Shown one piece after another: positions 8,746-17,432 of a DNA stretch of 58,980 bases. This stretch comes from a virus: IMG/VR virus record IMGVR_UViG_3300020347_000005, positions 1-58,980 of that record. One strand, given 5' to 3'. Within the stretch, counting starts at the first letter, position 1, and each line of letters begins with the position of its first letter. The translations under genes and the position numbers were made by a program. A model generated the notes under the pieces. That model was not told the origin of the DNA. It did not search any database and saw only the letters and a list, made by a program, of their open reading frames with translations.

Positions 8746-9771
8746 CTACATTAATTCATCATCTAAGATACCTTCTTCTATGAATAAACCTTTGATTCCA
8801 GTAGGTAATTCTATATTGGCTTCTATTGGGTCACCGCATTTAGTACAAGGTTTCAGCATTTTTTCTTTTACTGAAACTGCAGCTAATTCAACTAACTTGG
8901 TAAAAGTTAAAAATTTCTTTTCATTCCATCGTATGAATTCCATTCTGTAATTGCTCATATCATCAAGTGAAAATCCTCTCCATTCTTCTACCATATAAGG
9001 TACAGTCTTTAAGAAAGGTAAGTACTCTTTAATATTTTCATTTTTTTCTTGTAAAGATTTGATGTATTTGTTTATTACTCTCATAATACCGATGGTAGGA
9101 GGTTTCATATTAATGATACCATAAGTCTTAGTTTCAACATCAAAACGTCTGGTTTCTTCTGAATAGTATTTGGCAATCTTTTCATTGAGCGCTCTCTTTT
9201 GAAAGTTTTCGTTGATAATTTCCATATCATTTTCTGTATTGCAAGATTCACATTTAACTTTAAAAGAAATTTTATTTTCTCCTTCTGCAAATGTAAGCTG
9301 TCTGATACTTAAAATAAGATTTAAACGGTCTTCTTCTAAAATATCTTTCCAAGAACCAACTTTAGTAGGAAATGAAACACGTACACAATTACTAAGTAAA
9401 TCTACTAATGCTTCATCAACTTCATATGGATTTTCTTCATCAAGTGCTGAAAAAGTTCTAATATCTTTTACCGTTGCTGACTTGATTCTTACTTTAGTTC
9501 CTCTAGGATAAAATCTACCTTTAGATGGAAACTCTGTAACATCTACTGAAAAGAATCCATGTTTTAATTCTGTTTGTTCAACAGAATCTTTAGTATAATC
9601 TGTTCTTTCTACTTTACCTAATGATTTTATTTTAGGTTCTTCTTTAGGTGCTTCGTTTATAGCATTTTCTAAATCATCTAAACCTTGTTTTTCCGCTGAA
9701 CTTTTTTTAGGTTCATTATCTAGTCCACGCAAAGCTCTTTCTTCTGGTGTTAAATCGTTGTTATCGCTCAT
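8746..9771 (-). CDS. 26: Baseplate hub protein (T4 gp26-like)
   Basis: 341 residues. An acidic, disordered N-terminus (1-75) precedes the conserved domain, which has a 'FPSKGRFYPRGTKVRIKSAT' entry typical of the T4 baseplate family (gp26/hub subunits), and two cysteine pairs, CESC in the middle and CTKC near the C-terminus, which probably form one zinc site. A long helix-rich segment lies between them. The neighbourhood (unknown small gene, then tape-measure-like gene) fits a hub assembly module. GATTAAATA 21 bases upstream suggests late expression, and a strong terminator follows. Confidence 0.7.
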   Translation of the reverse strand: MSDNNDLTPEERALRGLDNEPKKSSAEKQGLDDLENAINEAPKEEPKIKSLGKVERTDYTKDSVEQTELKHGFFSVDVTEFPSKGRFYPRGTKVRIKSATVKDIRTFSALDEENPYEVDEALVDLLSNCVRVSFPTKVGSWKDILEEDRLNLILSIRQLTFAEGENKISFKVKCESCNTENDMEIINENFQKRALNEKIAKYYSEETRRFDVETKTYGIINMKPPTIGIMRVINKYIKSLQEKNENIKEYLPFLKTVPYMVEEWRGFSLDDMSNYRMEFIRWNEKKFLTFTKLVELAAVSVKEKMLKPCTKCGDPIEANIELPTGIKGLFIEEGILDDELM

Positions 9772-9792
9772 ATTATAAAATTTAATGTATTT

Positions 9793-9800
9793 TATTTAAT
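9793..9800 (-). promoter_or_regulatory. Candidate late promoter box before gp26-like gene
   Basis: GATTAAATA, 21 bases before the start at 9771. Confidence 0.5.
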
Positions 9801-10151
9801 CTATATATTAAAGTCTGTTTTAGTTACATTTAACATTTCTCCTGTACCTAAAACCTTTAAAGAATATATATTTCTTTCAGTATCTATATTGACAATTTTA
9901 CCAAATCGTTTACGACCTCTTATGTAACATATCATACCCTTTATTATTTTTGTATCATCAGAAACTAATTCCATATTTTCATCAAGTTCTACTAAATACT
10001 CTAAAAAAGAATTTTGTGTTTGAAGTATACTGATTAATGTTTTTAAAGATTCTTTTACAAAATCATTATCAATATCTTTATCCGTGCAATTTTCTAAGTT
10101 CTTTAGTAACTTTTTAGTAGTATCGAAATATGTTATCTTTTTCTTTTCCAT
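9801..10151 (-). CDS. Hypothetical protein, helical N-terminus and small beta domain
   Basis: 116 residues, not recognised. The first 65 residues are predicted helical (leucine/isoleucine-rich with acidic residues). The last 45 (IKGMICYIRGRKRFGKIVNI onwards) look like a small SH3-like beta barrel with a basic turn. The stop of the upstream small gene overlaps its start (TAATG type), so the two are translationally coupled. Confidence 0.6.
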   Translation of the reverse strand: MEKKKITYFDTTKKLLKNLENCTDKDIDNDFVKESLKTLISILQTQNSFLEYLVELDENMELVSDDTKIIKGMICYIRGRKRFGKIVNIDTERNIYSLKVLGTGEMLNVTKTDFNI

Positions 10152-10351
10152 TAGTAAAATGTCATGGTAAGACAGTCGTCTTCTATTGTTAATGTATTTA
10201 ATGATTTTTCAAAACCGTTTATCTTTACATCCAGGTCTTTGACACCACTATTTCTACCATAAATAGGAAATTCACTCTTAATTAATTCTATTTTATTATC
10301 ACCAAAAGTAAAAATTAAAATGTCATCAGATTTTGATACTTCCTTTTCCAT
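10151..10351 (-). CDS. Hypothetical small protein
   Basis: 66 residues if it starts at the ATG at 10351; the frame is open further to an ATG at 10438, which would overlap the glycosyltransferase gene by 113 bases. The shorter start gives a 26-base overlap and is preferred. The product is beta-rich (DDILIFTFGDNKIELI) with no recognised family. Coupled to the next gene by a one-base stop/start overlap. Confidence 0.5.
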   Translation of the reverse strand: MEKEVSKSDDILIFTFGDNKIELIKSEFPIYGRNSGVKDLDVKINGFEKSLNTLTIEDDCLTMTFY

Positions 10352-11552
10352 TTCTACTATTTCGTTGTTGAAGTTCCCTCTCAGTGGATTCAACATTATT
10401 TGACATTCTTTTAAGGTCAATATTTCCTGTGTTTCCATTTTTTGCTTTTTTTAATGCGTGTTTAAAATATTTTAATGCTTTTTCTTTATCTCCTGTATAG
10501 TACAAAGAAACTCCGTACATATCATAAATTCCCCAATCATATGCAAAAGGTTCTACAAATAATTCTCCTTTTAAACCTTCTTTCAAATACTTTAATGCCA
10601 TTTTTAAGTATATCAATGCATTTTTATGTAAATTGTTTGATTGCAAGAAAGATACCATATTGAATATGTGCTCTACCCGATTTGAAACATTAAACTCTTC
10701 ACATTTAAGTAAATGTTGAAATATAAATTCTTGTGTGTTTATATGATAACTTAAACGAGCAATCATTAATTGTGAATAATATATTTCTTCTATAAAGTGC
10801 GTGTTTATTTTAGTTCTTTCAGTATAATATTGAATTGCCTTTCTACACAATTTCAATCCACGTTCATCTTTTTCATTTTTTGCAAGAACAATATTTGCAG
10901 CATCTCTATAAGATTGTGCCAAGTAAAAAGTCCATCTCGGGTCTTTCCAGTCGTTATCTTCCTGATATTTTAAAAGAATTTTTGCATGGTCTTCATACTT
11001 TACAGCAATATCTTCTGTTTGCCAAGAATTTCCATCTGGCGTAATAAACATATGACCAAAATCAAATTTGAAATTTTTAGAAGGATTGTTTGTTTGTAGA
11101 ACTTCATGTACAGGACCATACCAAAAATAGTCATTGTCAAATCTATAAAATTGAGCACGTTGATATTTCATACCACCATATTCGCATTGTATAAGCATCT
11201 GGTCAGGTTTGTTGGTCTTTACAAATTCATTTAAGATTTGTTTATTGAACGTTTTATCTAATTTAAGTTCTTCATCAGCATCCATCCAAAATCCATAATT
11301 ACCTAAATCTTTTGCGTGTTCTATACTTTGATTTCTACATTCTTCAAAGTTAGTAAACTCAAAGTCAACTATCTTTCCATCAATTCCTTTAGAATCAAAA
11401 AATGTCTTTATGATTTCTTTTGTTTTGTCGGTTGAACCAGTATCTACTATGCAATAAGAATCAATCATTTTATAGCAAGAATTCAGAGCACGTTCAATTA
11501 CGTGCTCCTCATCTTTTACTATCATAGTTAATACTATTTTAGTTTCAGTCAT
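10326..11552 (-). CDS. Glycosyltransferase family 2 with C-terminal TPR-like helices
   Basis: The N-terminal GT-A domain begins at residue 5 (KIVLTMIVKDEEHVIERAL) and carries the typical DTGSTDKT sugar-nucleotide motif and a DADEE (DxD-like) metal-binding motif near residue 93. Residues from about 190 are helical repeats with a recognisable TPR pair near the end (ALIYLKMALKYLKEG; SLYYTGDKEKALKYFKHALKKA). This architecture is common in phage and bacterial GT2 proteins that transfer sugars to surface glycans, DNA or proteins. The substrate cannot be read from sequence; neighbouring virion genes make modification of a virion protein, or of hypermodified DNA, possible. The 3' end overlaps the next small gene. 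Confidence 0.85.
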   Translation of the reverse strand: MTETKIVLTMIVKDEEHVIERALNSCYKMIDSYCIVDTGSTDKTKEIIKTFFDSKGIDGKIVDFEFTNFEECRNQSIEHAKDLGNYGFWMDADEELKLDKTFNKQILNEFVKTNKPDQMLIQCEYGGMKYQRAQFYRFDNDYFWYGPVHEVLQTNNPSKNFKFDFGHMFITPDGNSWQTEDIAVKYEDHAKILLKYQEDNDWKDPRWTFYLAQSYRDAANIVLAKNEKDERGLKLCRKAIQYYTERTKINTHFIEEIYYSQLMIARLSYHINTQEFIFQHLLKCEEFNVSNRVEHIFNMVSFLQSNNLHKNALIYLKMALKYLKEGLKGELFVEPFAYDWGIYDMYGVSLYYTGDKEKALKYFKHALKKAKNGNTGNIDLKRMSNNVESTERELQQRNSRNGKGSIKI

Positions 11553-11555
11553 CTA

Positions 11556-11792
11556 CTAGTCTTTAGTAGGTTCTAAAACGACATCGTTTGATTCTGTTGC
11601 TGGTTCGGAACCTTGAGATGTTCCTTCTTGCTCTTTTGCATAAGCATTTAAGAGTTTAAGAGATTGAGAAATGTAATCTAAATCTTCCCATTCGAAAATT
11701 CCAGCTCTTCTACCTTGTTCTGCAGCTTGCATAAGTACAGAAATTGCTTGGTTTAAATTTGAAACTTGCGCTTCTTGTTTTGCTTCACTCAT
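11556..11792 (-). CDS. Hypothetical protein, conserved-looking small helical protein
   Basis: 78 residues. Residues 8-55 form amphipathic helices (LNQAISVLMQAAEQGRRAG then WEDLDYISQSLKLLNAYAKEQ) and the rest is an acidic, disordered tail. No family assigned. It lies three bases before the glycosyltransferase, so they are probably cotranscribed. Confidence 0.6.
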   Translation of the reverse strand: MSEAKQEAQVSNLNQAISVLMQAAEQGRRAGIFEWEDLDYISQSLKLLNAYAKEQEGTSQGSEPATESNDVVLEPTKD

Positions 11793-11817
11793 TTGTATAT
11801 GTATTAAAAATTAAAAA

Positions 11818-12882
11818 TTAAATTGCTAACATTATGTTGACATCTAGGTTATTTACTTTTGATATAATCTTACCTTTAAAGTTATCAGATTCCATTATAA
11901 ATAAACTATTCATCTTAAAAGTTACGGGCATATTACTATCTAATTCAGATATTGTTCCTGTAAAAGAATTTATATTAGTGCTCGTATATCCTATTTTAGA
12001 GGGCATTGAAATATTACTATTATTATATATGTAATTACTTTCAGACCACTCTATTAGTTCAATGATATTATACGCAGTTTTATTTTGCACAATGTCATTT
12101 ATTTTTTGGTCTAATTTAACAATAACCCATTTTCCGAGCGTGTTATTAAAAATAAACAATATGTATTCATTATCTACTTTTGTATATGCGTAATAATCTA
12201 ACTTACATTTATATTCATTTTCCGCAGCACTTGATTTAATTATCAAATTGTTGTTTTCAAGATATCCAGTAAACGAATATTCATAAACCCCTTTTGCTAC
12301 TGCTGTTGCACCACCAACAACACAAGTTCCCGTTGCCCCTGTTATTCCTATTGCAGCTGATGTTGCTCCTGTTCCGCCACAACTAGCAACATCTATACAA
12401 GTACAACCAGACCATCCCGTAACACCAGCCGCAGTTGGACCATGTGAACAATCGAATAATAGTGCATTATCAGAATAAATTGTTTTAGTATCAAGTGCAT
12501 AAGATGTAAATTGATTCATTTCAAAATCTAATAGTACTTCTGATGTAGATGTAGAACCAGCATTGCATCCACAATTATTTGCAAGTGAATTATTTGCCGG
12601 TAAACAAGCACTTGTTAAGTCAATAGAACCATCGGTTGCTTTAATTGTACTACCAGTAGATGTATTATTATTTCTTGCCCTAAGAGCAATAAATTTATAA
12701 GGTGTAGTTATTGAAATTTCATCACCTTTATTCAATATACCATTCCAAGTTGTCCAATTAGTAACACTAGGTAAATAATCTTTTAGTGTTAATCTTAAAT
12801 CACTTGCCACAACATTACCGTTTGATACTATACTAGGACCATCTTCATCTATTTTAATTATGCATTTTTTAGTACTTGACAT
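11818..12882 (-). CDS. Putative virion surface protein, cysteine- and glycine-rich
   Basis: 354 residues, not recognised. The first 80 residues are beta-rich. Residues about 95-205 are rich in S, T, G, A and cysteine (CGC, DCSHG, SGCTC, ASCGG, GTCVV), an unusual composition for this genome, and the C-terminal 140 residues are again beta-rich and asparagine-rich. No signal peptide is visible. The pattern suggests an extended, beta-structured, exposed virion protein such as a decoration, neck or fibre-associated protein, but nothing proves it. An ATG-proximal late box is not present. Confidence 0.5.
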   Translation of the reverse strand: MSSTKKCIIKIDEDGPSIVSNGNVVASDLRLTLKDYLPSVTNWTTWNGILNKGDEISITTPYKFIALRARNNNTSTGSTIKATDGSIDLTSACLPANNSLANNCGCNAGSTSTSEVLLDFEMNQFTSYALDTKTIYSDNALLFDCSHGPTAAGVTGWSGCTCIDVASCGGTGATSAAIGITGATGTCVVGGATAVAKGVYEYSFTGYLENNNLIIKSSAAENEYKCKLDYYAYTKVDNEYILFIFNNTLGKWVIVKLDQKINDIVQNKTAYNIIELIEWSESNYIYNNSNISMPSKIGYTSTNINSFTGTISELDSNMPVTFKMNSLFIMESDNFKGKIISKVNNLDVNIMLAI

Positions 12883-12892
12883 TTAACTTATA

Positions 12893-13513
12893 TTATTTTT
12901 CTCCGATTGAATTAACAACTTTTTCTGCATCATTTACGACATCTCCCAATTTGGATGACTTTGCATCTACGTTCTTTTTATTTAATTCAGTTGCATTTGG
13001 TCTTTCTGTTACAATATTCGTAGGAATTTCTGTATCCTTTGTTACATTATTCGTATGAATTTTTGTATCCTCCGTTACAGGAACTTCTTCTTTAGGTGCA
13101 AGATAGTCCATTAACGATTTAATGAAACCTAACGAAACTAAAGGCAATATTCCACCACTAATAAATGCAAAAACTCTTCTCGTAAAATTCGGGTCTTCAT
13201 CAACCATATCGAAAAGTTTTGTCCATTCAGAAATATCATTACTATGTGACCATGCCCAATACATATTTCCATGTATTTGAAATGTTGTTAGTAATATAAA
13301 CAATGCCCATATAAGAGTTTTGTTTCCTTTGGAAATTATGATACCTCCTAATGATGCCATAGCACCTATTTCGAATCCGATTGCTAAACACCAAGATAAG
13401 AATAAGTTATTCGACAACTCAAAAAATTCTATACTATGAATTGTACTTACTGTACTAACAAGAACCCATAAACTAATAAAAGTTCCTATCCAAAATTTTT
13501 CTTTAATATTCAT
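12893..13513 (-). CDS. Integral membrane protein, four predicted segments
   Basis: 206 residues. Hydrophobic segments are visible at about residues 8-28, 37-60, 67-85 and 115-135, followed by a polar threonine/asparagine-rich tail with near-repeats (TKIHTNNVTKDTEIPTNIVTE). The N-terminal domain has W and H residues near membrane edges. Family not recognised; possible roles are superinfection exclusion or lysis control. It sits 2 bases after the clamp loader gene, so it belongs to that transcript. Confidence 0.65.
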   Translation of the reverse strand: MNIKEKFWIGTFISLWVLVSTVSTIHSIEFFELSNNLFLSWCLAIGFEIGAMASLGGIIISKGNKTLIWALFILLTTFQIHGNMYWAWSHSNDISEWTKLFDMVDEDPNFTRRVFAFISGGILPLVSLGFIKSLMDYLAPKEEVPVTEDTKIHTNNVTKDTEIPTNIVTERPNATELNKKNVDAKSSKLGDVVNDAEKVVNSIGEK

Positions 13514-13515
13514 AT

Positions 13516-13959
13516 CTATACTTTCGTAGTTTTCAACATTTTAGAAAACTTCTTTAGATATTTAATCAAATCTTTTTCATAGTAATGAAGCAAAATATCG
13601 AATTCCTTTGTACCCATTTTACTTATTTGCATAAAACTTTTAGCAATATCTTTATCAACTTTACTTTTTGCTTTTTTCTTTGCACCGGCCATTGAAACTC
13701 TTAGAACTCTTCTGATATAACCTAACATTCTCATACCTTGTCCGGTTTTATTCATATCAATAAATGCTTGATTCCAAAAATCAACAGTACTTTCAGGACA
13801 TACTTTCATATGTGTCATATTGAAAGATACTTCTGGTAATGCCCTGGATAACATTCTATTGACAATAAAAGCATGTCTTTTTTTATCCATATTAGAAATG
13901 TCATCGAACTTTTCTTTTCCTAATTGTCCTATTATATCAAACGGTGTTTTTACTATCAT
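13516..13959 (-). CDS. 62: Clamp loader small subunit (gp62-like)
   Basis: 147 residues; T4 gp62 has 187. The N-terminal 'PFDIIGQLGKEK' and following 'HAFIVNRMLSRALPEVSFNM' resemble the gp62 entry (FEIIGAINN, FMVENALSQFPE), and the C-terminus is helical and lysine-rich. Position supports the call: it follows gp44 and the RNase H gene with start/stop overlaps, and gp62 is always coupled to gp44 in T4-type phages. With gp44 it would load the gp45 clamp onto primed DNA. Similarity is weak by eye. Confidence 0.6.
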   Translation of the reverse strand: MIVKTPFDIIGQLGKEKFDDISNMDKKRHAFIVNRMLSRALPEVSFNMTHMKVCPESTVDFWNQAFIDMNKTGQGMRMLGYIRRVLRVSMAGAKKKAKSKVDKDIAKSFMQISKMGTKEFDILLHYYEKDLIKYLKKFSKMLKTTKV

Positions 13960-15149
13960 AATCCTAATTCTTTAAAGATACTTGCACTACTTGAATTATC
14001 GTGTGCTTTCTTGTCATATAGTTTCATAGACATTAAAAGATTTTTATAGTTAAATTGTTTTTGCACTTCGCATTTTTTCTTTTTATAAGTTTCTTCTGAC
14101 CAGTTAAAAATATCATTGTACAAATAAGATGGAATAGTATCTTTGTGTAAAAGTACAAGATTTATATTAACATCTACGTTATTTTGAACATCTTCGATAG
14201 AATACTTGTTTTGAGATTTAAAATTTCTAATAGCAGAACTTGCTAGTTTTCTTTTGAAATCAGTACGAAACAAATCCTCTACATTGAATTTAGAAAAATC
14301 AATTTCTTTCTTTATGTTTTTTATAGTTGCGTCAGCAATCCCTGTGTTGAACCATTGGCCAGCTTTTTTAGCCTTGGGTCCATACTGTCTGGATTCAGTT
14401 ATGATAGGAACTATATTATCAGATATATCACCACCTAAAATCTTTTCAATAACTATTTCAAATGGATTAACTACGGATAACTTAGAACTTGTATTATTAA
14501 CAACAGAACGTAAGCAATCAACAGCATATGTCTTTTGATTTTCTTTTAAGTACAATGCAGTCTCTTTATCAATCCAAAGTTTTCTATTTTGTTTTTGATA
14601 TTGAATAGTAAAAGTATTTTTACTTTTGTCGAATCCTACACATTGTTTTAAATCACCATCACCTGAATAGATTATAGTACTTTTACCTTGACTATTCAAG
14701 TAACTAGAATGCACAAAAATTAAATCATCAGCTTCACATCCTGGAATTGCTTTAAAGTTTAGATTACAACTAATTGCTAATCCTTTAACAAAAGAATCAA
14801 AGACATTAAAAATATTAGAAAAATCAATACTTTTATCTTTTTTTCTGTTACCTTTGTATGACAAATCTTTTTGAATTCCTTTGTAATCTTTAGTAAGATA
14901 CAAATCTTTTCTCCAAGAATTAGAATCATCTATTGTAATTATAACATCATCTATAATCGGACCTAGACTTCTAATGTCCTTTGCATATATTTGAGATAAT
15001 TTTTCTAATAAAAAGTTAGTATCTTTTCTAAGAGTTTCTTCGTTGTTACCTTTCAAGAACATTTCATTATTCTTGGAAAACAATTTCATAACACTTAGTG
15101 TAGAATATAACAGGTAATTTCCATCAATTATTAAAGTAAACTTATTCAT
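13956..15149 (-). CDS. rnh: RNase H / 5'-3' flap exonuclease (T4 Rnh-like)
   Basis: Removes RNA primers from lagging-strand fragments. FEN/PIN-type nuclease motifs are present in order: IIDGNYLLYS at the N-terminus, KDYKGI..KGNRKK, PGCEADDLI (metal-binding acids) and IIYSGDGDLKQ (second acid cluster), then a helix-hairpin region. The start is placed at 15149 (MNKFTLIIDGNY) because this ATG overlaps the gp44 stop (ATGAATAA); the upstream ATG at 15203 would overlap gp44 by 62 bases. At 397 residues it is longer than T4 Rnh (305), mainly through insertions between the motifs and at the C-terminus. A gp44-rnh-gp62 order is unusual; in T4 rnh is elsewhere. Confidence 0.85.
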   Translation of the reverse strand: MNKFTLIIDGNYLLYSTLSVMKLFSKNNEMFLKGNNEETLRKDTNFLLEKLSQIYAKDIRSLGPIIDDVIITIDDSNSWRKDLYLTKDYKGIQKDLSYKGNRKKDKSIDFSNIFNVFDSFVKGLAISCNLNFKAIPGCEADDLIFVHSSYLNSQGKSTIIYSGDGDLKQCVGFDKSKNTFTIQYQKQNRKLWIDKETALYLKENQKTYAVDCLRSVVNNTSSKLSVVNPFEIVIEKILGGDISDNIVPIITESRQYGPKAKKAGQWFNTGIADATIKNIKKEIDFSKFNVEDLFRTDFKRKLASSAIRNFKSQNKYSIEDVQNNVDVNINLVLLHKDTIPSYLYNDIFNWSEETYKKKKCEVQKQFNYKNLLMSMKLYDKKAHDNSSSASIFKELGL

Positions 15150-16095
15150 TAACAATCTTTTTAATTTTTTGTAAACAAGCCGATAAAGTAACAAATTTGT
15201 CAATTACAAAATTTGATTTATAAGTGTAGTCGGCAACCTCTACAATTATATTACCTATTTTATTTGATTCTGCACCTTTACCAATCAGAAAATCAATAAA
15301 TTCTTTTCCTAATGATGCAAATACGTTGTCTTCATTGTTAACGTAGTTCTTATACGCAAATGTATAAAGGTCTATAAAAGATTCACCTGAATTGATTAGG
15401 TGCTCGAATAATTCTTTATTTTCGCCAGTAAAAGTTTTTAAATCTTCTAAGGTAATAGTTTTCTTACCTTCTTCATACATTCCTTGTAAAAAGGTAATTG
15501 TACTTCTTAAATCTGGAAAATGTTTCTTAACAATTGCGCCCATAACTTTAGGTTCAACAGACATCTCTTCCTGTTTGCATATATGATTGAAACGAATTAG
15601 ATATTTTTTCATCAAATCGCGTTCTTCTTCTTTAGGAAAATCAAAGTCAATAACATCGAATCTAGATTGTACATTGTCCGGAATCTTTTGAATGTAGTTA
15701 CAAGTTGCAATAAATCTAGTTGTACTTGCAAATTTTTCAATAACACCTCTCATTGCTTTAAGGTATTGTTCAGAAACACCATCGAACTCATCTAACAATA
15801 CAACTTTCTGTGCTTTCTTTCCGTTCAAGATAGAAATATTAGAACAAAATTCTGTTATTCTAGTTCTTACATTGTCTACACTTGTATCAAGTGAACAGTT
15901 AATTTCTAAACTAACCATATCTTTAGCAATGATTTTTCCTAAACTAGTTTTACCTAATCCTGGACTACCGTGTAATAGAACGTGGTTATTTAATTTACCC
16001 CCTTTGAACTTATTATAAACTCTTTCAGGAATAATTAAATCCTCTAATGTAGATGGTCTATACTTTTCTACCCAAATGTTGTTTTTTATACTCAT
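15142..16095 (-). CDS. 44: Clamp loader large subunit (gp44-like AAA+ ATPase)
   Basis: 317 residues, as T4 gp44 (319). The canonical clamp loader features are visible: WVEKYRPSTLEDLI near the N-terminus, Walker A HGSPGLGKTS (about 44-52), Walker B VVLLDEFDG, sensor I FIATCNY and the arginine finger QSRFDVIDF, followed by a helical C-terminal domain. It assembles with gp62 to load the sliding clamp gp45. First gene of the transcript that continues through rnh, gp62 and the membrane protein. It diverges from the gene at 16142. Confidence 0.93.
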   Translation of the reverse strand: MSIKNNIWVEKYRPSTLEDLIIPERVYNKFKGGKLNNHVLLHGSPGLGKTSLGKIIAKDMVSLEINCSLDTSVDNVRTRITEFCSNISILNGKKAQKVVLLDEFDGVSEQYLKAMRGVIEKFASTTRFIATCNYIQKIPDNVQSRFDVIDFDFPKEEERDLMKKYLIRFNHICKQEEMSVEPKVMGAIVKKHFPDLRSTITFLQGMYEEGKKTITLEDLKTFTGENKELFEHLINSGESFIDLYTFAYKNYVNNEDNVFASLGKEFIDFLIGKGAESNKIGNIIVEVADYTYKSNFVIDKFVTLSACLQKIKKIVNE

Positions 16096-16103
16096 ATTAA
16101 ATA
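16096..16103 (+). promoter_or_regulatory. Candidate late promoter box
   Basis: TATTAAATA on the plus strand, 38 bases before the ATG at 16142, in the divergent gap after gp44. Confidence 0.35.
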
Positions 16104-16141
16104 TTTTATATCATAAAGATTATACACTAATTAAAAACAAA

Positions 16142-16804
16142 ATGGCATCAGAATATTTTATAGATACTGAAAAAATTACGATAAAAGATAAAAACTACGA
16201 ACCTAATATATTTCCTAATACTTGGTTTGTACAAGAACCTATTGACATAGAACATAAACATTGGAAATTACTTGCATATCTAAAAAGAATTGATACTAAC
16301 GTAAAAAAAGGGTTTTTGTTTCAAGAATATGAAACCTTAGAAAAAAGATACAAAGATTTAGAATCTTTTATATCTACCTACGAAATCGTAAACAAAGATA
16401 AAGAAAGTGAAAAACTTTTTGATTACATCTATGAACTACACGGAACTATCCTAAAATTAAAAGATTTAGATATTATCGTAGAAAGAAGTGCAAAAAGACT
16501 TAGAGAAAAGTATGTAGAGTTAAAAACCGCAATAACCTTTCTTAAAGACAACATAAAAATTGTCCGCAAAGAAATCAGAGATAAAAGAAAGAATTTACAT
16601 ATATACATAGAAATGTGTAATTGTTCTATCATTGAACACTACGTTGTATCAAAAAAAGGAAAAGTACACTATGAGGGTTCGTTTCATTCCGAACTAAAAT
16701 ATGTAGATGATGAAATAAATAATGTTATTGAAGTTAAAACAGATATGGCTTTAAATTCTAAAGGTATTACGATACCTTATGTACTTAAAGTTATGTTACA
16801 ATAG
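16142..16804 (+). CDS. Hypothetical protein with central coiled coil
   Basis: 220 residues from the ATG at 16142 (MASEYFIDTEK); an upstream in-frame ATG at 16076 would overlap the divergent gp44 start and encodes a hydrophobic stretch unlike the rest. Residues about 65-165 form a long charged helix with heptad spacing (YETLEKRYKDLESFI, LKDLDIIVERSAKRLREKY), flanked by a short N-terminal and a beta-rich C-terminal part. Family not recognised. One of few plus-strand genes in this part of the window; its 3' end overlaps the convergent zinc-ribbon gene by 14 bases. Confidence 0.7.
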   Translation: MASEYFIDTEKITIKDKNYEPNIFPNTWFVQEPIDIEHKHWKLLAYLKRIDTNVKKGFLFQEYETLEKRYKDLESFISTYEIVNKDKESEKLFDYIYELHGTILKLKDLDIIVERSAKRLREKYVELKTAITFLKDNIKIVRKEIRDKRKNLHIYIEMCNCSIIEHYVVSKKGKVHYEGSFHSELKYVDDEINNVIEVKTDMALNSKGITIPYVLKVMLQ

Positions 16805-17432
16805 AGTTATATACCTTTTCGATATTTTTTAATTTAGCAGTATAACTAACTTTTAATCGTTTATCAACAGATTTGTCTGTATCATAAAGAGATTTTTCTC
16901 TTTTGATTAGTTTAGAAAATAACTTTTTTTGATGTTCTTTGTTTATAGTGTAAAAATCTTGTTTAAATTTAGAATATTCGTGGTCATGTAATCTTTTGTC
17001 GAATATTCCTTTTTTATTGATATAGTGGTCTTCAATGCATTTTCCACAAAGAACATTTTTTAATTTAAAATCACCTAAAAAAGAAATAGTAGGTTCACCA
17101 CATCTTATACAATTATATTCAATAGTATTTGCGGTCCAATAGTATTCATCTTTTGATAGTACTATATTTGCATCTATTAATGGAATATAACTAGGATAAA
17201 AAGGAAATAACCTTTTTGGTTGATTTCCTGTAATCTTGTTTATGAAAAATTTATCTTTTTGAATTAACATATTACAAAATAAATCATCATCAAAGTATTT
17301 TCTTGCAAATTTATTTTTTACAAATACTTTTTTTTCTTGAAAACTTGCTTTATCTAATAATAATCTTTGATATATTCTATCAGAACTAAATCCTTTTCTT
17401 ATAGTCTTTCTCCTATTGAGTTTTCTAAGCAT
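16791..17432 (-). CDS. Zinc-ribbon protein of unknown function
   Basis: 213 residues, very basic. Residues about 115-145 contain a four-cysteine zinc ribbon, CIRCG then 20 residues later CGKC. The N-terminus (LRKLNRRKTIRKGF) and the C-terminal half are lysine/arginine-rich, suggesting nucleic acid binding. Homing endonuclease or recombination roles cannot be excluded, but no HNH histidines are in place. The start overlaps the preceding gene by 34 bases. Not recognised. Confidence 0.6.
   Translation of the reverse strand: MLRKLNRRKTIRKGFSSDRIYQRLLLDKASFQEKKVFVKNKFARKYFDDDLFCNMLIQKDKFFINKITGNQPKRLFPFYPSYIPLIDANIVLSKDEYYWTANTIEYNCIRCGEPTISFLGDFKLKNVLCGKCIEDHYINKKGIFDKRLHDHEYSKFKQDFYTINKEHQKKLFSKLIKREKSLYDTDKSVDKRLKVSYTAKLKNIEKVYNSIVT

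Noticed and set aside
16791-17432. HNH homing endonuclease
   Set aside because: The four-cysteine ribbon is present but no HNH or GIY-YIG catalytic residues are arranged around it.
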